Assembly (NCBI RefSeq): GCF_029846255.1
Contig: NZ_JARVWQ010000002.1
Location: forward strand, 868,001-932,000
DNA: 64,000 nucleotides
DNA from: Amnibacterium sp. CER49
GTDB lineage: Bacteria > Actinomycetota > Actinomycetes > Actinomycetales > Microbacteriaceae
Direction: 5' to 3'
The notes under the pieces were generated by a model. It was not told where the DNA came from and did no database searches. It was given only the letters and a program-made list of their open reading frames with translations. This document shows positions 26,777 through 35,696 of the stretch, piece after piece. The stretch's first letter is position 1; the number at the start of each line of letters is the position of its first letter. The translations under genes and the position numbers were made by a program.

Positions 26777-28609
26777 GTGATGCTCGTCCGGCGCCTGCGG
26801 CGGCTCGCCGTTGTCGGCGCGCTGCTCACGGCGGCAGCGGCCGCGCTTCCGGCGGCAGCCGCCGGCGCGGCGACGCAGACGGATCCGCCGGGTTCACGAG
26901 GACCGTGGGCGTATGACATCAGCGTCACGCCGCACGAGATCGACGCGACCGGCGGTCCGGTGACCGTCTCCCTGTTCGAGATCGCCACCTCCAGCACGAT
27001 CGATCACGGCCCGGACGTCTGGTTCACGAAGGACGGCGTGACGACGTCCGCGACGGCCGCGACGCTCGTCTCCGGTGACACGACGGCCGGAACATGGATC
27101 GCACATCCTGTCGTCCCTGCAGACGCGACCGGGTCCTGGTCGCTCGTGATCGCCGACGCGACGACGACCACCGGCGACTCCGGCGCAGTGCAGACACTCC
27201 CGGACGAGCTCCGGGTCGGCTTCCCGGATCCCCCCGCCTCCGTCTCGGCGGTCGCGACCGGCGTGGGGACGCACCTCCGGCTCTCCTGGCCCGCCGCCCA
27301 CGACGGGGGAAGGACCATCACCGCCTACCGAGTGATCGGCTCCAACAGCGCCACCGTCACGACGACCCCCGGCGACGTGCTCGAGGCGGACGTCGACGTC
27401 GCCGGCCAGCCCACCGGACGACCGCCGGTCTACACGGTCGTGAGCGTCAACGCGGTGGGCCTCTCGCTGCCCTCCTCCCCCAGCCCCCTCACCCCGGCCC
27501 CCGCGACCGTCCCGCAGGCACCGACCGGCCTCGTCGGGCGCTTCGGGTACGGCACGGCCAACCTGTCATGGCAGCCCTCGCCCCACGCGCTCACCTCCGC
27601 GGTGACCTCCTCCGTCGTCACACTCGAGCCCGGCGACCACACCTGCACGACCGCCTACCTCGGCTGCAGCATCACTGGTCTGCCGACCGACGTCATCTAC
27701 ACCGCAGTGGTGCGCTCAGTGAACTCGTTCGGCCCCAGCGAGCCCTCGAAGCCGCTCGTGCTGGGGCCGCCCGGGCCGGTCGCCGACTTCTCCGTCGGCA
27801 TCATCGGCACGTCCGTCAACCTGAACTGGACCGCGGACCCGAACACCGCCGATCCCTCCACCTACAGCGTCACCACCGACCAGGCCGGCCTCGGCTGCAC
27901 CACCAAGGCGACCTGGTGCCGCATCGACGGGCTCGAGGTCGGACGGACCTACCGCTTCTGGATCCACGCGACCGACTCCATGGGCGTCGGCGCGACAGGC
28001 GACCCCGTCTCCGCCACCGTCGTCGACGTCCCGGCGGCACCCCCCATCGGCACGCTCACCCGGACCGACACCACCGTCACCGCGCACTGGACCGCCGCGG
28101 ACGACCACGGCCTCCCGCTCGAGACCTACGTCGTCACCGCAACGTCGGCGCAGCGGGGCACCTGGGTCGACCTGATCCCGGCGACCGCGCGCTCCTACAC
28201 CTTCACCCGTCTCCCCACGGGCGTCCCGTTCACGGTGACGGTGCAGGCCCAGAACAACCTCGGCGAGGGGCCGGAGACGACCCTCGGCACCGCGACGCTG
28301 CCGGACCCCTCCGTCGTGCCCACCGCCCCTGCTCGCCCCCGCATCACCGTCGAGGCGTCCTCCCGCCTCACTGTCCGATGGCGTGTGGTGGTCGATGACG
28401 CAGCCCCCCGGGTGGACGGCTACGAGCTCTCGGTGCTGCGCGCCGGTCACGTCCTGCAGCGCATAGACGCGGATGCCGCCCGCCGCATCGCCCGCACCAT
28501 GCCGCTGCCGCCCGGTCGATACACGGTCCGCGTCCGCGCGCACAACCGCGCCGGCTGGTCGCCGCTCTCCCTCGCGTCCACCGCCGAGCTGTCCGCTAGC
28601 CAGGACTAA
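26777..28609 (+). CDS. Secreted protein with about five fibronectin type III domains
   Basis: A 610-residue protein with a signal peptide (residues ~1-33, RRLRRLAVVGALLTAAAAA then AAAAGAA). A beta-rich N-terminal domain (about 40-150) is followed by FN3 modules beginning near 152, 248, 334, 423 and 520, each with the W...PD...Y...V.A.N pattern (for example AHNRAGWSPLS in the last). There is no LPxTG or terminal helix, so it is released or loosely attached. FN3 arrays usually mediate adhesion or space catalytic domains; none is present. Its last 37 codons recur as a fragment at 38511-38621. Confidence 0.82.
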   Translation: MMLVRRLRRLAVVGALLTAAAAALPAAAAGAATQTDPPGSRGPWAYDISVTPHEIDATGGPVTVSLFEIATSSTIDHGPDVWFTKDGVTTSATAATLVSGDTTAGTWIAHPVVPADATGSWSLVIADATTTTGDSGAVQTLPDELRVGFPDPPASVSAVATGVGTHLRLSWPAAHDGGRTITAYRVIGSNSATVTTTPGDVLEADVDVAGQPTGRPPVYTVVSVNAVGLSLPSSPSPLTPAPATVPQAPTGLVGRFGYGTANLSWQPSPHALTSAVTSSVVTLEPGDHTCTTAYLGCSITGLPTDVIYTAVVRSVNSFGPSEPSKPLVLGPPGPVADFSVGIIGTSVNLNWTADPNTADPSTYSVTTDQAGLGCTTKATWCRIDGLEVGRTYRFWIHATDSMGVGATGDPVSATVVDVPAAPPIGTLTRTDTTVTAHWTAADDHGLPLETYVVTATSAQRGTWVDLIPATARSYTFTRLPTGVPFTVTVQAQNNLGEGPETTLGTATLPDPSVVPTAPARPRITVEASSRLTVRWRVVVDDAAPRVDGYELSVLRAGHVLQRIDADAARRIARTMPLPPGRYTVRVRAHNRAGWSPLSLASTAELSASQD

Positions 28610-29059
28610 ACCACGGTCTCAATCCCGCGCTGCAGGGCGCCGCATCCTCCGCGCCGAGCCGCTGGCTCGGCTCAATCCGACTCGAGCGCCTCTACCTCTA
28701 CGAGTCCACGCGGTTCGTCGACGGCGACCTGTCAGCGATCGCTGGCCTCCCCGCGCTCGAAGGCATGAGGGCGCCCGGGCTGATGCCCCCGTCCGACTTC
28801 GATGAACGGCGGGACGAGCGTGAGCAGGAGCATCAGTCGTTGCTCACGAAGCGCGAACCTGGTTGAGCGACTCAAGAAACCCGACGGAGACGCGTAGAAG
28901 CTGGCACGGCGCCCCCGATGCGATTCATCCATGTCTCACACGGCCCGCTTGCCAGTGTCGGGTCGTTAGTCGCTGCGCACGCCGCGGTCGTGGGCATCGT
29001 CGTCCTCGTGCTGCGCCGGAGAAGGCGCTGACGCGCGATGGCCAGTGCGGCCGAGGCCA
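28610..29059. other. Mostly gene-free stretch after the FN3 gene
   Basis: No convincing gene apart from a possible 37-residue membrane peptide at 28918-29031. The sequence has coding-like fragments in several frames but no domain, so decayed island DNA is the likeliest reading. Confidence 0.5.
28918..29031 (+). CDS. Possible 37-residue single-helix membrane peptide
   Basis: An ATG-started frame with one hydrophobic segment (about residues 10-31) ending in the basic tail LRRRRR, the topology of a tail-anchored or single-pass peptide. The ribosome site is weak. It is too short to be certain. Confidence 0.33.
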   Translation: MRFIHVSHGPLASVGSLVAAHAAVVGIVVLVLRRRRR

Positions 29060-29272
29060 TTACTGCCCGGGACCATAAAGAGCGCTTCGGCTGAGCTCGC
29101 TCAACCAAAGCAGCAGCGCCGCGACGACAGCCATCCCGACGAGGACAGTAGCGAAGATGCCGAGGCCGAGGCCGATCCGCCGGCGCCACCCCCTTCGTTC
29201 CAAGCCGAGGACGCGGGGGCCGAACACCGCCGAGACCACAGCAACGATTGCGGAGTCGACGAGCCACGGCAG
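29060..29272 (-). CDS. Possible small membrane protein without a normal start codon
   Basis: The minus-strand frame encodes a plausible two-helix protein (DSAIVAVVSAVFGPRVLG, a basic loop ERRGWRRR, then a second helix near IFATVLVGMAVVAALLLW). The only start with a ribosome site (GACGGAG, 6 nt upstream) is CTG at 29272. It may be a genuine rare start or the remains of a gene that has lost its 5' end. Confidence 0.35.
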   Translation of the reverse strand: MPWLVDSAIVAVVSAVFGPRVLGLERRGWRRRIGLGLGIFATVLVGMAVVAALLLWLSELSRSALYGPGQ

Positions 29273-29430
29273 GGCGGGCTCCGTCTCAGGCCGTCACGCG
29301 GACAAAGCCGCGGATCCCGCACGCGAGGTAGGGCTGCGCCTCCGAGCCAGCGTCATCGAGTGGGATGAGGCAGCGGAGGCAGTTGAGGAGCTCCACGTCG
29401 CCGAACTCGTCGGGGTCGTCATGCACGCCC

Positions 29431-29613
29431 TCAATGATGCGGAATGGCCTGAAAGAGGAACATGCCGACGAGCACGACCGCGCAGATGCCGGTGAGCGCC
29501 CAGCTCCAACGCTGCGCTCGGGGTCCCCGCTCTCCAAGCAGGGGGTTGCCGTGCTCTCGATACCGCTTGTTCAACAGCCACATGCGGAATACCTGAACGG
29601 CCACGATCAGCAC
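29431..29613 (-). pseudogene. Small membrane protein fragment
   Basis: A 60-codon frame with two hydrophobic segments (VLIVAVQVFRMWLL and ALTGICAVVLVGMFLF). The frame continues with hydrophobic codons upstream of the GTG but meets a TAG six codons earlier, cutting the first helix. Either it starts at the GTG at 29613 or it is a gene with a nonsense mutation. Downstream, an overlapping frame (about 29286-29437) encodes an acidic peptide with LNCLRC. Confidence 0.4.
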
Positions 29614-29742
29614 GATTGCGACGACATAGATCTAGACGGGCACCGAAGCAACGTAGTGCGGGGACTCCTGTCACCGCTGTCACTTTGCACAAAGTCAGCC
29701 CTTGCTGCCGACTCTGGCGACGGGTTGTTCTATAACGTGAGG

Positions 29743-30048
29743 ATGGGTTCGTTCGCGCGCCAGTTCGGCATCGGACCGACTCTTCTGATTCTGGCCGGCG
29801 CCGTCATTATTGGCTTGCTGCTTCGCTGGTGGATGCGCAGGACCGGCAGACGCTTCCCGAACTCCCACAAGACGAACTCCATCGCATATTGGTGCACCGC
29901 CGTCGTTGCTGTCGCGATCGCAGTCGTATTGGCCGTCGCGGTGCAGAACGCTGGCGGGATAGTTCTTGCCGTCCTCTGGCTCGGGCTCGCCGGCGCTTTC
30001 GTGATGCTTGCCCGCCGCGAGGGTAAGCGAGCGCGCGAAGAGTCGTAG
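29743..30048 (+). CDS. Small membrane protein of unknown function
   Basis: A 101-residue protein with three hydrophobic segments (about 10-29, 50-68 and 70-90), a basic loop (RWWMRRTGRRF) and a charged end REGKRAREES. A GTG two codons upstream (29737) is an alternative start. No family is recognised. It is the last gene before the first decayed integrase remnant. Confidence 0.62.
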   Translation: MGSFARQFGIGPTLLILAGAVIIGLLLRWWMRRTGRRFPNSHKTNSIAYWCTAVVAVAIAVVLAVAVQNAGGIVLAVLWLGLAGAFVMLARREGKRAREES

Positions 30049-30059
30049 GGACGTCCTCA

Positions 30060-30187
30060 CGGCCAGCAGGTACCGCCCGAGCGCGGCGCGGTGGATCGCG
30101 TACGGCGGGGCGCGGCGGGACGTGGCGCACTTCGCGGAGCCGGTGGCGCGACAGCTCGAGCGGGAGCTCGTGCTGCACGCGGAGGCA
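30060..30187 (+). pseudogene. Fragment of a repeated small protein (copy 1)
   Basis: The plus frame encodes WIAYGGARRDVAHFAEP and continues through an Arg/Glu-rich helix to about LHAEAK. Near-identical sequence recurs at 42750-42960, and its other half at 43594-43735. No complete version exists in the window. It is fused directly to the integrase fragment that follows, so this is a deletion junction. Confidence 0.55.
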
Positions 30188-30188
30188 A

Positions 30189-30403
30189 AGCGTGACCGAG
30201 CATCCGCTGGACGACCCTCCCGATCGCGCCCGCGCAGATGGCGAGGCTGATAGCCGTGTGCCGCACTTCGTGGGGCGTCAGCTCGTCGAGCCCGGTCCGG
30301 TGGCGGCCGCCGCCGCCGCGGCATGGTCGAACCAGCCGCGGCAGAAGACTCGCCCCCGCAGCGATGAGTCGCACCGGGCATCGAAGAATACCGAAGCGTC
30401 CAT
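30189..30403 (-). pseudogene. Frameshifted integrase fragment
   Basis: The minus strand encodes, in one frame, FFDARCDSSLRGRVFCRGWF, matching integrase residues ~277-296. After a frameshift it encodes GLDELTPHEVRHTAISLAI to QRMLGHA, matching residues ~305-338, including the His-Arg catalytic pair. The tyrosine segment is missing. It is the remains of a second integrase of the same family as the one at 20013-21338. Confidence 0.85.
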
Positions 30404-30533
30404 CGGCGAGAACGGCGTTCGCGGCTGCGCCCTCGACCACGAGCAGTGTCCCCAGGCGGACCGGAACGCGCTACAAGCTCGGTCAGGAGAGTCAGCTGAG
30501 GGCCTCTCACGCGCGATCCGCCGGCCCCGCCAG

Positions 30534-30664
30534 TGGCAACAGAATGGCAACATCCGTGCGAGATTCAGTGAGATCCGACGCGATCTCCTGATACGTGCTA
30601 GCGCTGGTCAGATCGTTGTTTTATACACACTCCGGCCTACCACAAAGTGGGCTGTTCGCTCTCC
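30534..30664. repeat. Right-end module, copy 1
   Basis: About 131 bp: the paired TGGCAAC heptads at its left and, at its right, the sequence that on the minus strand encodes ESEQPTLW-stop, the expected tail of the integrase. The att core itself is missing after CTCC. It is closely similar to 38910-39042 and 45279-45410. Interpreted as a decayed right attachment arm of an inner element. Confidence 0.85.
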
Positions 30665-30676
30665 ATCGCGCTGATT

Positions 30677-30692
30677 GGCGATGGCCATCGCC
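30677..30692. promoter_or_regulatory. 16-bp perfect palindrome upstream of the methylthioribose operon
   Basis: GGCGATGGCCATCGCC is perfectly self-complementary and lies 172 bp before the start of the binding-protein gene. No regulator gene is adjacent. It is a candidate operator only. Confidence 0.3.
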
Positions 30693-30863
30693 GCCTTCGC
30701 GGCTGGCGCCCGCGCTCACCATCCGCTCGACGGCGCCCAGGTTGCGTCGTGTGTCGCCCCCATCCGCGGAGGCGCCACCCGGCTCGTTACCGTCTCTCGG
30801 GCGGACGGGAGTCCACCCCGCCGTCCTCCACCGCAGCCGACTGTAAGTCGAGACGGAGTCACC

Positions 30864-31892
30864 TTGTCGCCGCGCACCCTCCGCATCCCCGCCGCCCTCG
30901 CGCTCGTCGCGTCCTCCGCGCTCGCCCTCACCGGGTGCTCGGGGGGCGCGTCCGGCGCTCCCGCCTCCGGCGGCTCGAAGGTCTCGCTCGCCCTCGTGCG
31001 CCAGCTCGGTGCCGGGGACTACTACGAGCAGTGGCTCGCCGGCGCCAACGCCGAGGCGAAGAAGCTCCACGCCGGGCTCAAGGTCTACGACGCCGACGGC
31101 GACAACGCGAAGCAGGCGCTCGCGGTGCAGCAGGCCACGGTGACGAAGCCGGGCGCGATCGTCGTCGACCACGGCTTCACCGACAGCCTGAAGAGCCCGG
31201 TCAAGGCCGCGATCGACCAGAAGATCCCGATCGTGTCGTTCGACGTCGACACGGGCAACGCCGGCGTCACGACGGTCGACCAGTCCGACGCGACGATCGC
31301 GAAGGACATCACCGACCGGCTCGTCAGCGACACGAAGGGTTCCGCGCAGGTCATCTACGCCTACGTCGCCGGCTACGCCCCCCTGGACAAGCGCGACGCG
31401 GTATGGAAGAGCGTGAAGGGCGCGAACCCGGGCATCAAGCAGGTCGCGCAGGTCGGCGTCGTGAACGACTCGACCGCCGCGCAGACGGCCGACCAGGTGA
31501 AGGCCGCGCTGCAGGCGCACCCGGGCGTCACTGCGATCCTCGCCCCCTACGACGAGTTCGCCAAGGGTGCCGTGCAGGCCGTCAAGGAGCTCAAGCTGAC
31601 CGACAAGGTCAAGGTCTATGGCGCGGACATCTCGAACGCGGACATCGAGGTGATCACCGCCGACGGAAGCCCGTGGGTCGCGACCGCGGCGACGGACCCG
31701 GCGAACGTCGGCGCCGTGACCGTGCGCGCCGCGTACCTCCTGGCCACCGGCAAGAAGGTCGATCAGGCCATCGAGGTGCCGCCGGCCCTGATCACGCAGG
31801 ACGTGCTGCGCGAGAAGAAGATCACGACGGTGCCGGGCCTCGTGCAGGCGTTCCCCGGCCTCTCCACTCCCACCATCGCGGCGGTCAAGTGA
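30864..31892 (+). CDS. Sugar-type ABC transporter substrate-binding lipoprotein (predicted methylthioribose)
   Basis: A 342-residue periplasmic-binding-protein family 1/4 member with lipobox LALTGC near residue 24. The binding domain starts at KVSLALVRQLGAGDYYEQWL and ends near PALITQDVL. It starts at TTG 30864 with GGAG 5-6 nt upstream; other upstream codons lack a signal peptide. It is the first gene of a run in which every junction is a 4-nt overlap, ending with mtnK, mtnA and a RuBisCO-like protein. The ligand is therefore inferred to be 5-methylthioribose or a close sugar; ribose-type substrates remain possible. Confidence 0.88.
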   Translation: MSPRTLRIPAALALVASSALALTGCSGGASGAPASGGSKVSLALVRQLGAGDYYEQWLAGANAEAKKLHAGLKVYDADGDNAKQALAVQQATVTKPGAIVVDHGFTDSLKSPVKAAIDQKIPIVSFDVDTGNAGVTTVDQSDATIAKDITDRLVSDTKGSAQVIYAYVAGYAPLDKRDAVWKSVKGANPGIKQVAQVGVVNDSTAAQTADQVKAALQAHPGVTAILAPYDEFAKGAVQAVKELKLTDKVKVYGADISNADIEVITADGSPWVATAATDPANVGAVTVRAAYLLATGKKVDQAIEVPPALITQDVLREKKITTVPGLVQAFPGLSTPTIAAVK

Positions 31893-33421
31893 CGGCTGCG
31901 CACGATGCCGTCGGTCGCAGCGTCCTCGCGGCGCGCGACGTCGGGAAGCGCTTCGGGGAGACGACCGCGCTGCGCGGCGTCTCCCTCGAGGTGCGTGCTG
32001 GGGAGGTGCTCGGGCTGATCGGAGCGAACGGCGCCGGCAAGTCGACCCTGACGAAGATCCTCTCCGGCACGGAGGCGCCCACGAGCGGGGTGGTCGAGGT
32101 GCGCGGGGAGTCGGTCCGGCTCGCGAGCGCCGAGCAGGCGCGCGCGGCCGGCATCGAGACGGTGCACCAGGACGTGGACGCGGCGCTCGTCCCGGACGCG
32201 ACCGTCGCGGAGAACCTCGCCCTGCCGCTGCTCGTCGCCGGCGGGCTCGGCCGGTTCCCGTCCCGCCGCCGCATCCGCCAGGCGGCGGAGCGGATCGCAG
32301 CGGACCGGCTGTCCGGCATCGAGCTCGACGCCCCCGTCGCCGAGCTCGGCGTCTCGGACCGGCAGCGGGTGCTCATCGCGCGCGGCCTCGCCTCCGACCC
32401 CGCTGTGCTCGTCCTCGACGAGCCCACCGCCGCGCTCTCGGTCGACGAGCAGCAGGTGCTGCATGCGACCGTCCGGCGCCTCGCCGCGTCCGGCACCGCG
32501 ATCGTGTTCATCACGCACCACCTCGGCGAGACCGTTGCGGTCTGCGACCGCGTCGTCGCGCTGCGCGACGGCACCGTCGCGGGAGAGTTCGTCGCGCCGC
32601 TCGACCCGGCGCGGCTAGCCGCCGCGATCCTCGGCGGCCTCGCGGCTCCCGAGGCGCTCGGCGCCGCTGCGGCGCCGGAGGGCCCGAGCGTCCTCGACGT
32701 CGTCGGCGCGCGCACCCGCCCCGACGGCCCGCTGATCGAGCTGCACGTTCGCCGCGGCGAGGTGCTCGGCATCACGGGCCTGCTCGGCGCCGGCAAGACC
32801 GAGCTGCTCGAGCAGCTCGCCGGGGTCCGCCCGATCGAGGCCGGCACCGTGGCGCTCGACGGCCAGCCGTTCCGTCCCGCCCATCCCGCGGACGCGATCC
32901 TCGCCGGGGTCGGATTCGTGCCGGAGGACCGGGCGCGGGCCGCGGAGGTGCCCGGCTGGACCATCGCCGACTCGCTCACCCTGCCGGACCTGCGCCGGTA
33001 CCGCCGCGGCCCGTGGCTGAGCCGGCGCGCCGAGGACCGCGCCGCGAGCGACGTGATCCGCGCGCTCGGCGTGATCTGCTCCGGGCCGCGCGCCGCGATC
33101 GAGTCGCTGTCCGGCGGCAACCGGCAGAAGGTCGTCGTCGGCCGCTGGCTCGCGGCGGGCTCCCGCCTCCTTGTGCTCGACGAGCCGTTCCGCGGCGTCG
33201 ACATCGGTGCCCGCGCCGACATCGCGCGCCTCGTCCGCCGCACCGACGCGGCCGCGACGGTGGTGGCGTCCTCGGACCCCGAGGAGATCCTCGAGGTCGC
33301 CGATCGCGTGCTCGTGATGGCCGACGGCGGCATCGTGGGGGAGGTCGACCCCCGTGCCGTCGACGCCGAGACCCTCGCCGACATCATGACGCGCCCCCCG
33401 CGTCGGCTGGAGACCGTATGA
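31889..33421 (+). CDS. Sugar ABC transporter ATPase with two nucleotide-binding domains
   Basis: RbsA/MglA-type ATPase of 510 residues. In domain 1, Walker A is GANGAGKST and Walker B is VLVLDEPTAAL; its signature segment is degenerate (LGVSDRQRVLIARGL). In domain 2 the loop is GLLGAGKTE, the signature LSGGNRQK and Walker B LLVLDEPFRGVD. This asymmetry is normal for sugar importers. The GTG start overlaps the binding-protein stop. Confidence 0.93.
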   Translation: MTAAHDAVGRSVLAARDVGKRFGETTALRGVSLEVRAGEVLGLIGANGAGKSTLTKILSGTEAPTSGVVEVRGESVRLASAEQARAAGIETVHQDVDAALVPDATVAENLALPLLVAGGLGRFPSRRRIRQAAERIAADRLSGIELDAPVAELGVSDRQRVLIARGLASDPAVLVLDEPTAALSVDEQQVLHATVRRLAASGTAIVFITHHLGETVAVCDRVVALRDGTVAGEFVAPLDPARLAAAILGGLAAPEALGAAAAPEGPSVLDVVGARTRPDGPLIELHVRRGEVLGITGLLGAGKTELLEQLAGVRPIEAGTVALDGQPFRPAHPADAILAGVGFVPEDRARAAEVPGWTIADSLTLPDLRRYRRGPWLSRRAEDRAASDVIRALGVICSGPRAAIESLSGGNRQKVVVGRWLAAGSRLLVLDEPFRGVDIGARADIARLVRRTDAAATVVASSDPEEILEVADRVLVMADGGIVGEVDPRAVDAETLADIMTRPPRRLETV

Positions 33422-34488
33422 CCCGCCTCGCCGAGCCCGGTCCCGCGCCGGGCGACGTCCTGCCTGCGGCCCGCGTCCCGGAGGGGAAGCGGCGCACCCC
33501 GCTCGCCTGCGTCCGGGACGCCGTGTTCCGCTACGGGTTGCTGATCCTCCTCGTCGCGCTGATCGTCCTGTTCGCGGTCACGCAGCCGGCGTTCTTCACC
33601 GTCTTCAACGGGTTGAGCATCCTGCTCTCCGTCGCGGTGGTGGCGATCGTCGCGCTCGGCGTGACGATCTCGATGTCGGTCGACGGCTTCGACCTGTCGG
33701 TGGGCTCGAACGTGAGTTTCACGGTGATGCTCACCGCCGCGAGCCTCGTCTACTGGGGCCTCGGGCCGGTCCTCTCCCTGCTGATCGGCCTCGCCGCCGG
33801 CACTGCGATCGGCCTGCTCAACGGGCTGCTCATCGTCGTCGCGCGCGTGCCCGACATGCTCGCCACGCTGGGCACCATGTTCGTGTTCGCGGGCGCCTCG
33901 CTGCTCATCACCGCTGGGCAGTCGATCGCGAACGGCGCCGGCTACGCGGGCGCGACGCCGCGCGGGTCGTTCACGGAGGCATTCACCTGGTTCGGGCAGG
34001 GCGACGTCCTCGGCGTCCCGGTGCCGGTGATCGTGCTCGTCGTCGTCACCGTCGCGGTGATCGTGTTCCTCGCCCGTACCCGCGCCGGCCGGCTGCTGCG
34101 GGCCGTCGGCGGGAACCGTGAGGCCGCCCGACTCGCTGGCGCGCACGTCGGGCGGCTGCGCGTGCTCGCCTACGTCGTCAGCGGCTTCCTCGCGGGCCTC
34201 GGCGGTGTGCTGCTCACCGCACGGCTCGGGCGCGGCGACGTGAACGTCGGCGCCGACTACCTCCTCCAGGCCGTCTCCGCCGCGCTGATCGGATTCGCCG
34301 TGCTCGGCGCGAACCGTCCGAACGCGTTCGGCACGGTCGTCGGCGCCGTCTTCGTCGGCGTCGTGCTGAACGGCCTCACCATGGTCAACGCCCCGTACTA
34401 CGCGCAGGACTTCGTCCAGGGCCTGCTGCTCGTCGGCGCGCTGGTCGTCAGCTTCTCCGCCCTGTTCAACCGGAAGGCCCGTGCATGA
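33418..34488 (+). CDS. Sugar ABC transporter permease (RbsC family)
   Basis: A 356-residue polytopic permease with about eight to ten helices. The conserved coupling region around GGNREAARLAGAHVGRLRV meets the ATPase, and SVDGFDLSVGS is a family motif near helix 3. Its ATG overlaps the ATPase stop and its end overlaps mtnK, so transport and phosphorylation are translationally linked. Confidence 0.93.
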   Translation: MTRLAEPGPAPGDVLPAARVPEGKRRTPLACVRDAVFRYGLLILLVALIVLFAVTQPAFFTVFNGLSILLSVAVVAIVALGVTISMSVDGFDLSVGSNVSFTVMLTAASLVYWGLGPVLSLLIGLAAGTAIGLLNGLLIVVARVPDMLATLGTMFVFAGASLLITAGQSIANGAGYAGATPRGSFTEAFTWFGQGDVLGVPVPVIVLVVVTVAVIVFLARTRAGRLLRAVGGNREAARLAGAHVGRLRVLAYVVSGFLAGLGGVLLTARLGRGDVNVGADYLLQAVSAALIGFAVLGANRPNAFGTVVGAVFVGVVLNGLTMVNAPYYAQDFVQGLLLVGALVVSFSALFNRKARA

Positions 34489-35696
34489 CCGTCGAGCTGC
34501 TCGACGTCCACTCCGTCCCCGCCTACCTCGCCGCGCATCCGGACCTCGCCGCCGGGGTCGACCCCGCCACAGCACAGGTGCAGGAGGTCGGCGACGGCAA
34601 CCTCAACCTCGTCTTCATCGCTCGCGACGCGGCCGGCTCCTCCGTGGTGCTGAAGCAGTCCCTGCCGTACGTGCGCACGGACCACTCCTGGGCGGTGCCG
34701 CAGGATCGGATCTTCTCGGAGGCGCGCGGCTACGCGGCCGCGGAGCGCACCTCGCCGGGCGCGACGCCGCGGTACTTCGGCCTGGACGCCGACCGGCGGC
34801 TCATCGCGATCGAGGACCTCTCCGGCTGGACCGTCTGGCGCACTGCGCTGAACGAGGGTCGGATCTCCCGCCGCGCCGGCGCGGACCTCGGCCGGTACGT
34901 CGCGCGCCTCGCGTTCGGCACCTCTGCCTTCGGCCTGCCTGCCGCCGAGGTGCGGGAGGCCGCCGCCGGCGCGTTGAACGTCGAGCTGTGCCGGATCACC
35001 GAGGACCTGGTGTTCACGGAGCCGTTCCGCGACCACGAGCACAACGGGTGGGACGACGCGGTGACGCCCGCGGTCCTCGCACTGCGGGACGACGCGGTGC
35101 TCGCCGAGGTGGCGGAGCTGAAGTGGCGGTTCCTCTCCTCGGCGGAGGGACGGATCCACGGTGACCTGCACACCGGCAGCGTGTTCGTCGCCCCCGAGGG
35201 GGCCGCCGGCGCCGACGGGGTCGTCGCGAAGGCGTTCGACCTCGAGTTCGGCGTCTACGGGCCGATCGCGTTCGACCTCGGTGCGCTCTTCGGCAACTTC
35301 CTCCTCGCGCAGGCACGCGCCGCCGCGATCGGCCGCCCGGCGGAGTTCCGCATGTGGGTCGCCGGGCTCGTCGGCGAGACGTGGGCGGCGTTCGAGGCGG
35401 AGCTGCGCCGCCTCTGGCCGTCCCGTGTCGACCCGACCTTCAACGACGCATTCCTCGAGTCCTGGCTGGCCGAGACGTGGCGCCGCGCCGTCGGCTTCGG
35501 CGGCGTCAAGGCGGTGCGCCGCGTCGTCGGGTGGGCGAAGGTTGCCGACATCCAGTCCCTCGAGCAGCCACAGCGGGTGCAGGCGGCCGGCGCCGCGCTG
35601 ACCGCCGCGCGCACCTGGATCCTGCGACGGCACGAGCTGGCCGACCCGACCGCGCTCGGGCAGGCGGCGGAGGAGGCGATCCGCGCGTGGCGGTGA
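34485..35696 (+). CDS. mtnK: S-methyl-5-thioribose kinase
   Basis: Phosphorylates 5-methylthioribose at C1. It is 403 residues with a protein-kinase-like fold. HGDLHTGS near residue 225 is the MtnK-type catalytic loop, DLEFG near 252 holds the metal-binding DxE, and DGNLNLVF near 37-44 is the nucleotide loop. Being directly coupled to an importer suggests that the sugar arrives from outside rather than from intracellular methylthioadenosine. Confidence 0.95.
   Translation: MTVELLDVHSVPAYLAAHPDLAAGVDPATAQVQEVGDGNLNLVFIARDAAGSSVVLKQSLPYVRTDHSWAVPQDRIFSEARGYAAAERTSPGATPRYFGLDADRRLIAIEDLSGWTVWRTALNEGRISRRAGADLGRYVARLAFGTSAFGLPAAEVREAAAGALNVELCRITEDLVFTEPFRDHEHNGWDDAVTPAVLALRDDAVLAEVAELKWRFLSSAEGRIHGDLHTGSVFVAPEGAAGADGVVAKAFDLEFGVYGPIAFDLGALFGNFLLAQARAAAIGRPAEFRMWVAGLVGETWAAFEAELRRLWPSRVDPTFNDAFLESWLAETWRRAVGFGGVKAVRRVVGWAKVADIQSLEQPQRVQAAGAALTAARTWILRRHELADPTALGQAAEEAIRAWR

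Noticed and set aside
29286-29537. 83-codon minus-strand frame with a CLRC pair
   Set aside because: The acidic C-terminal half looks protein-like but there is no start codon with a ribosome site that excludes the Ser/Arg-rich first half. Mentioned only in the neighbouring entry.
30665-30863. SAM-type riboswitch upstream of the methylthioribose operon
   Set aside because: I looked for the conserved core of SAM-I and SAM-IV classes on the plus strand and saw none. Only a 16-bp palindrome is notable.
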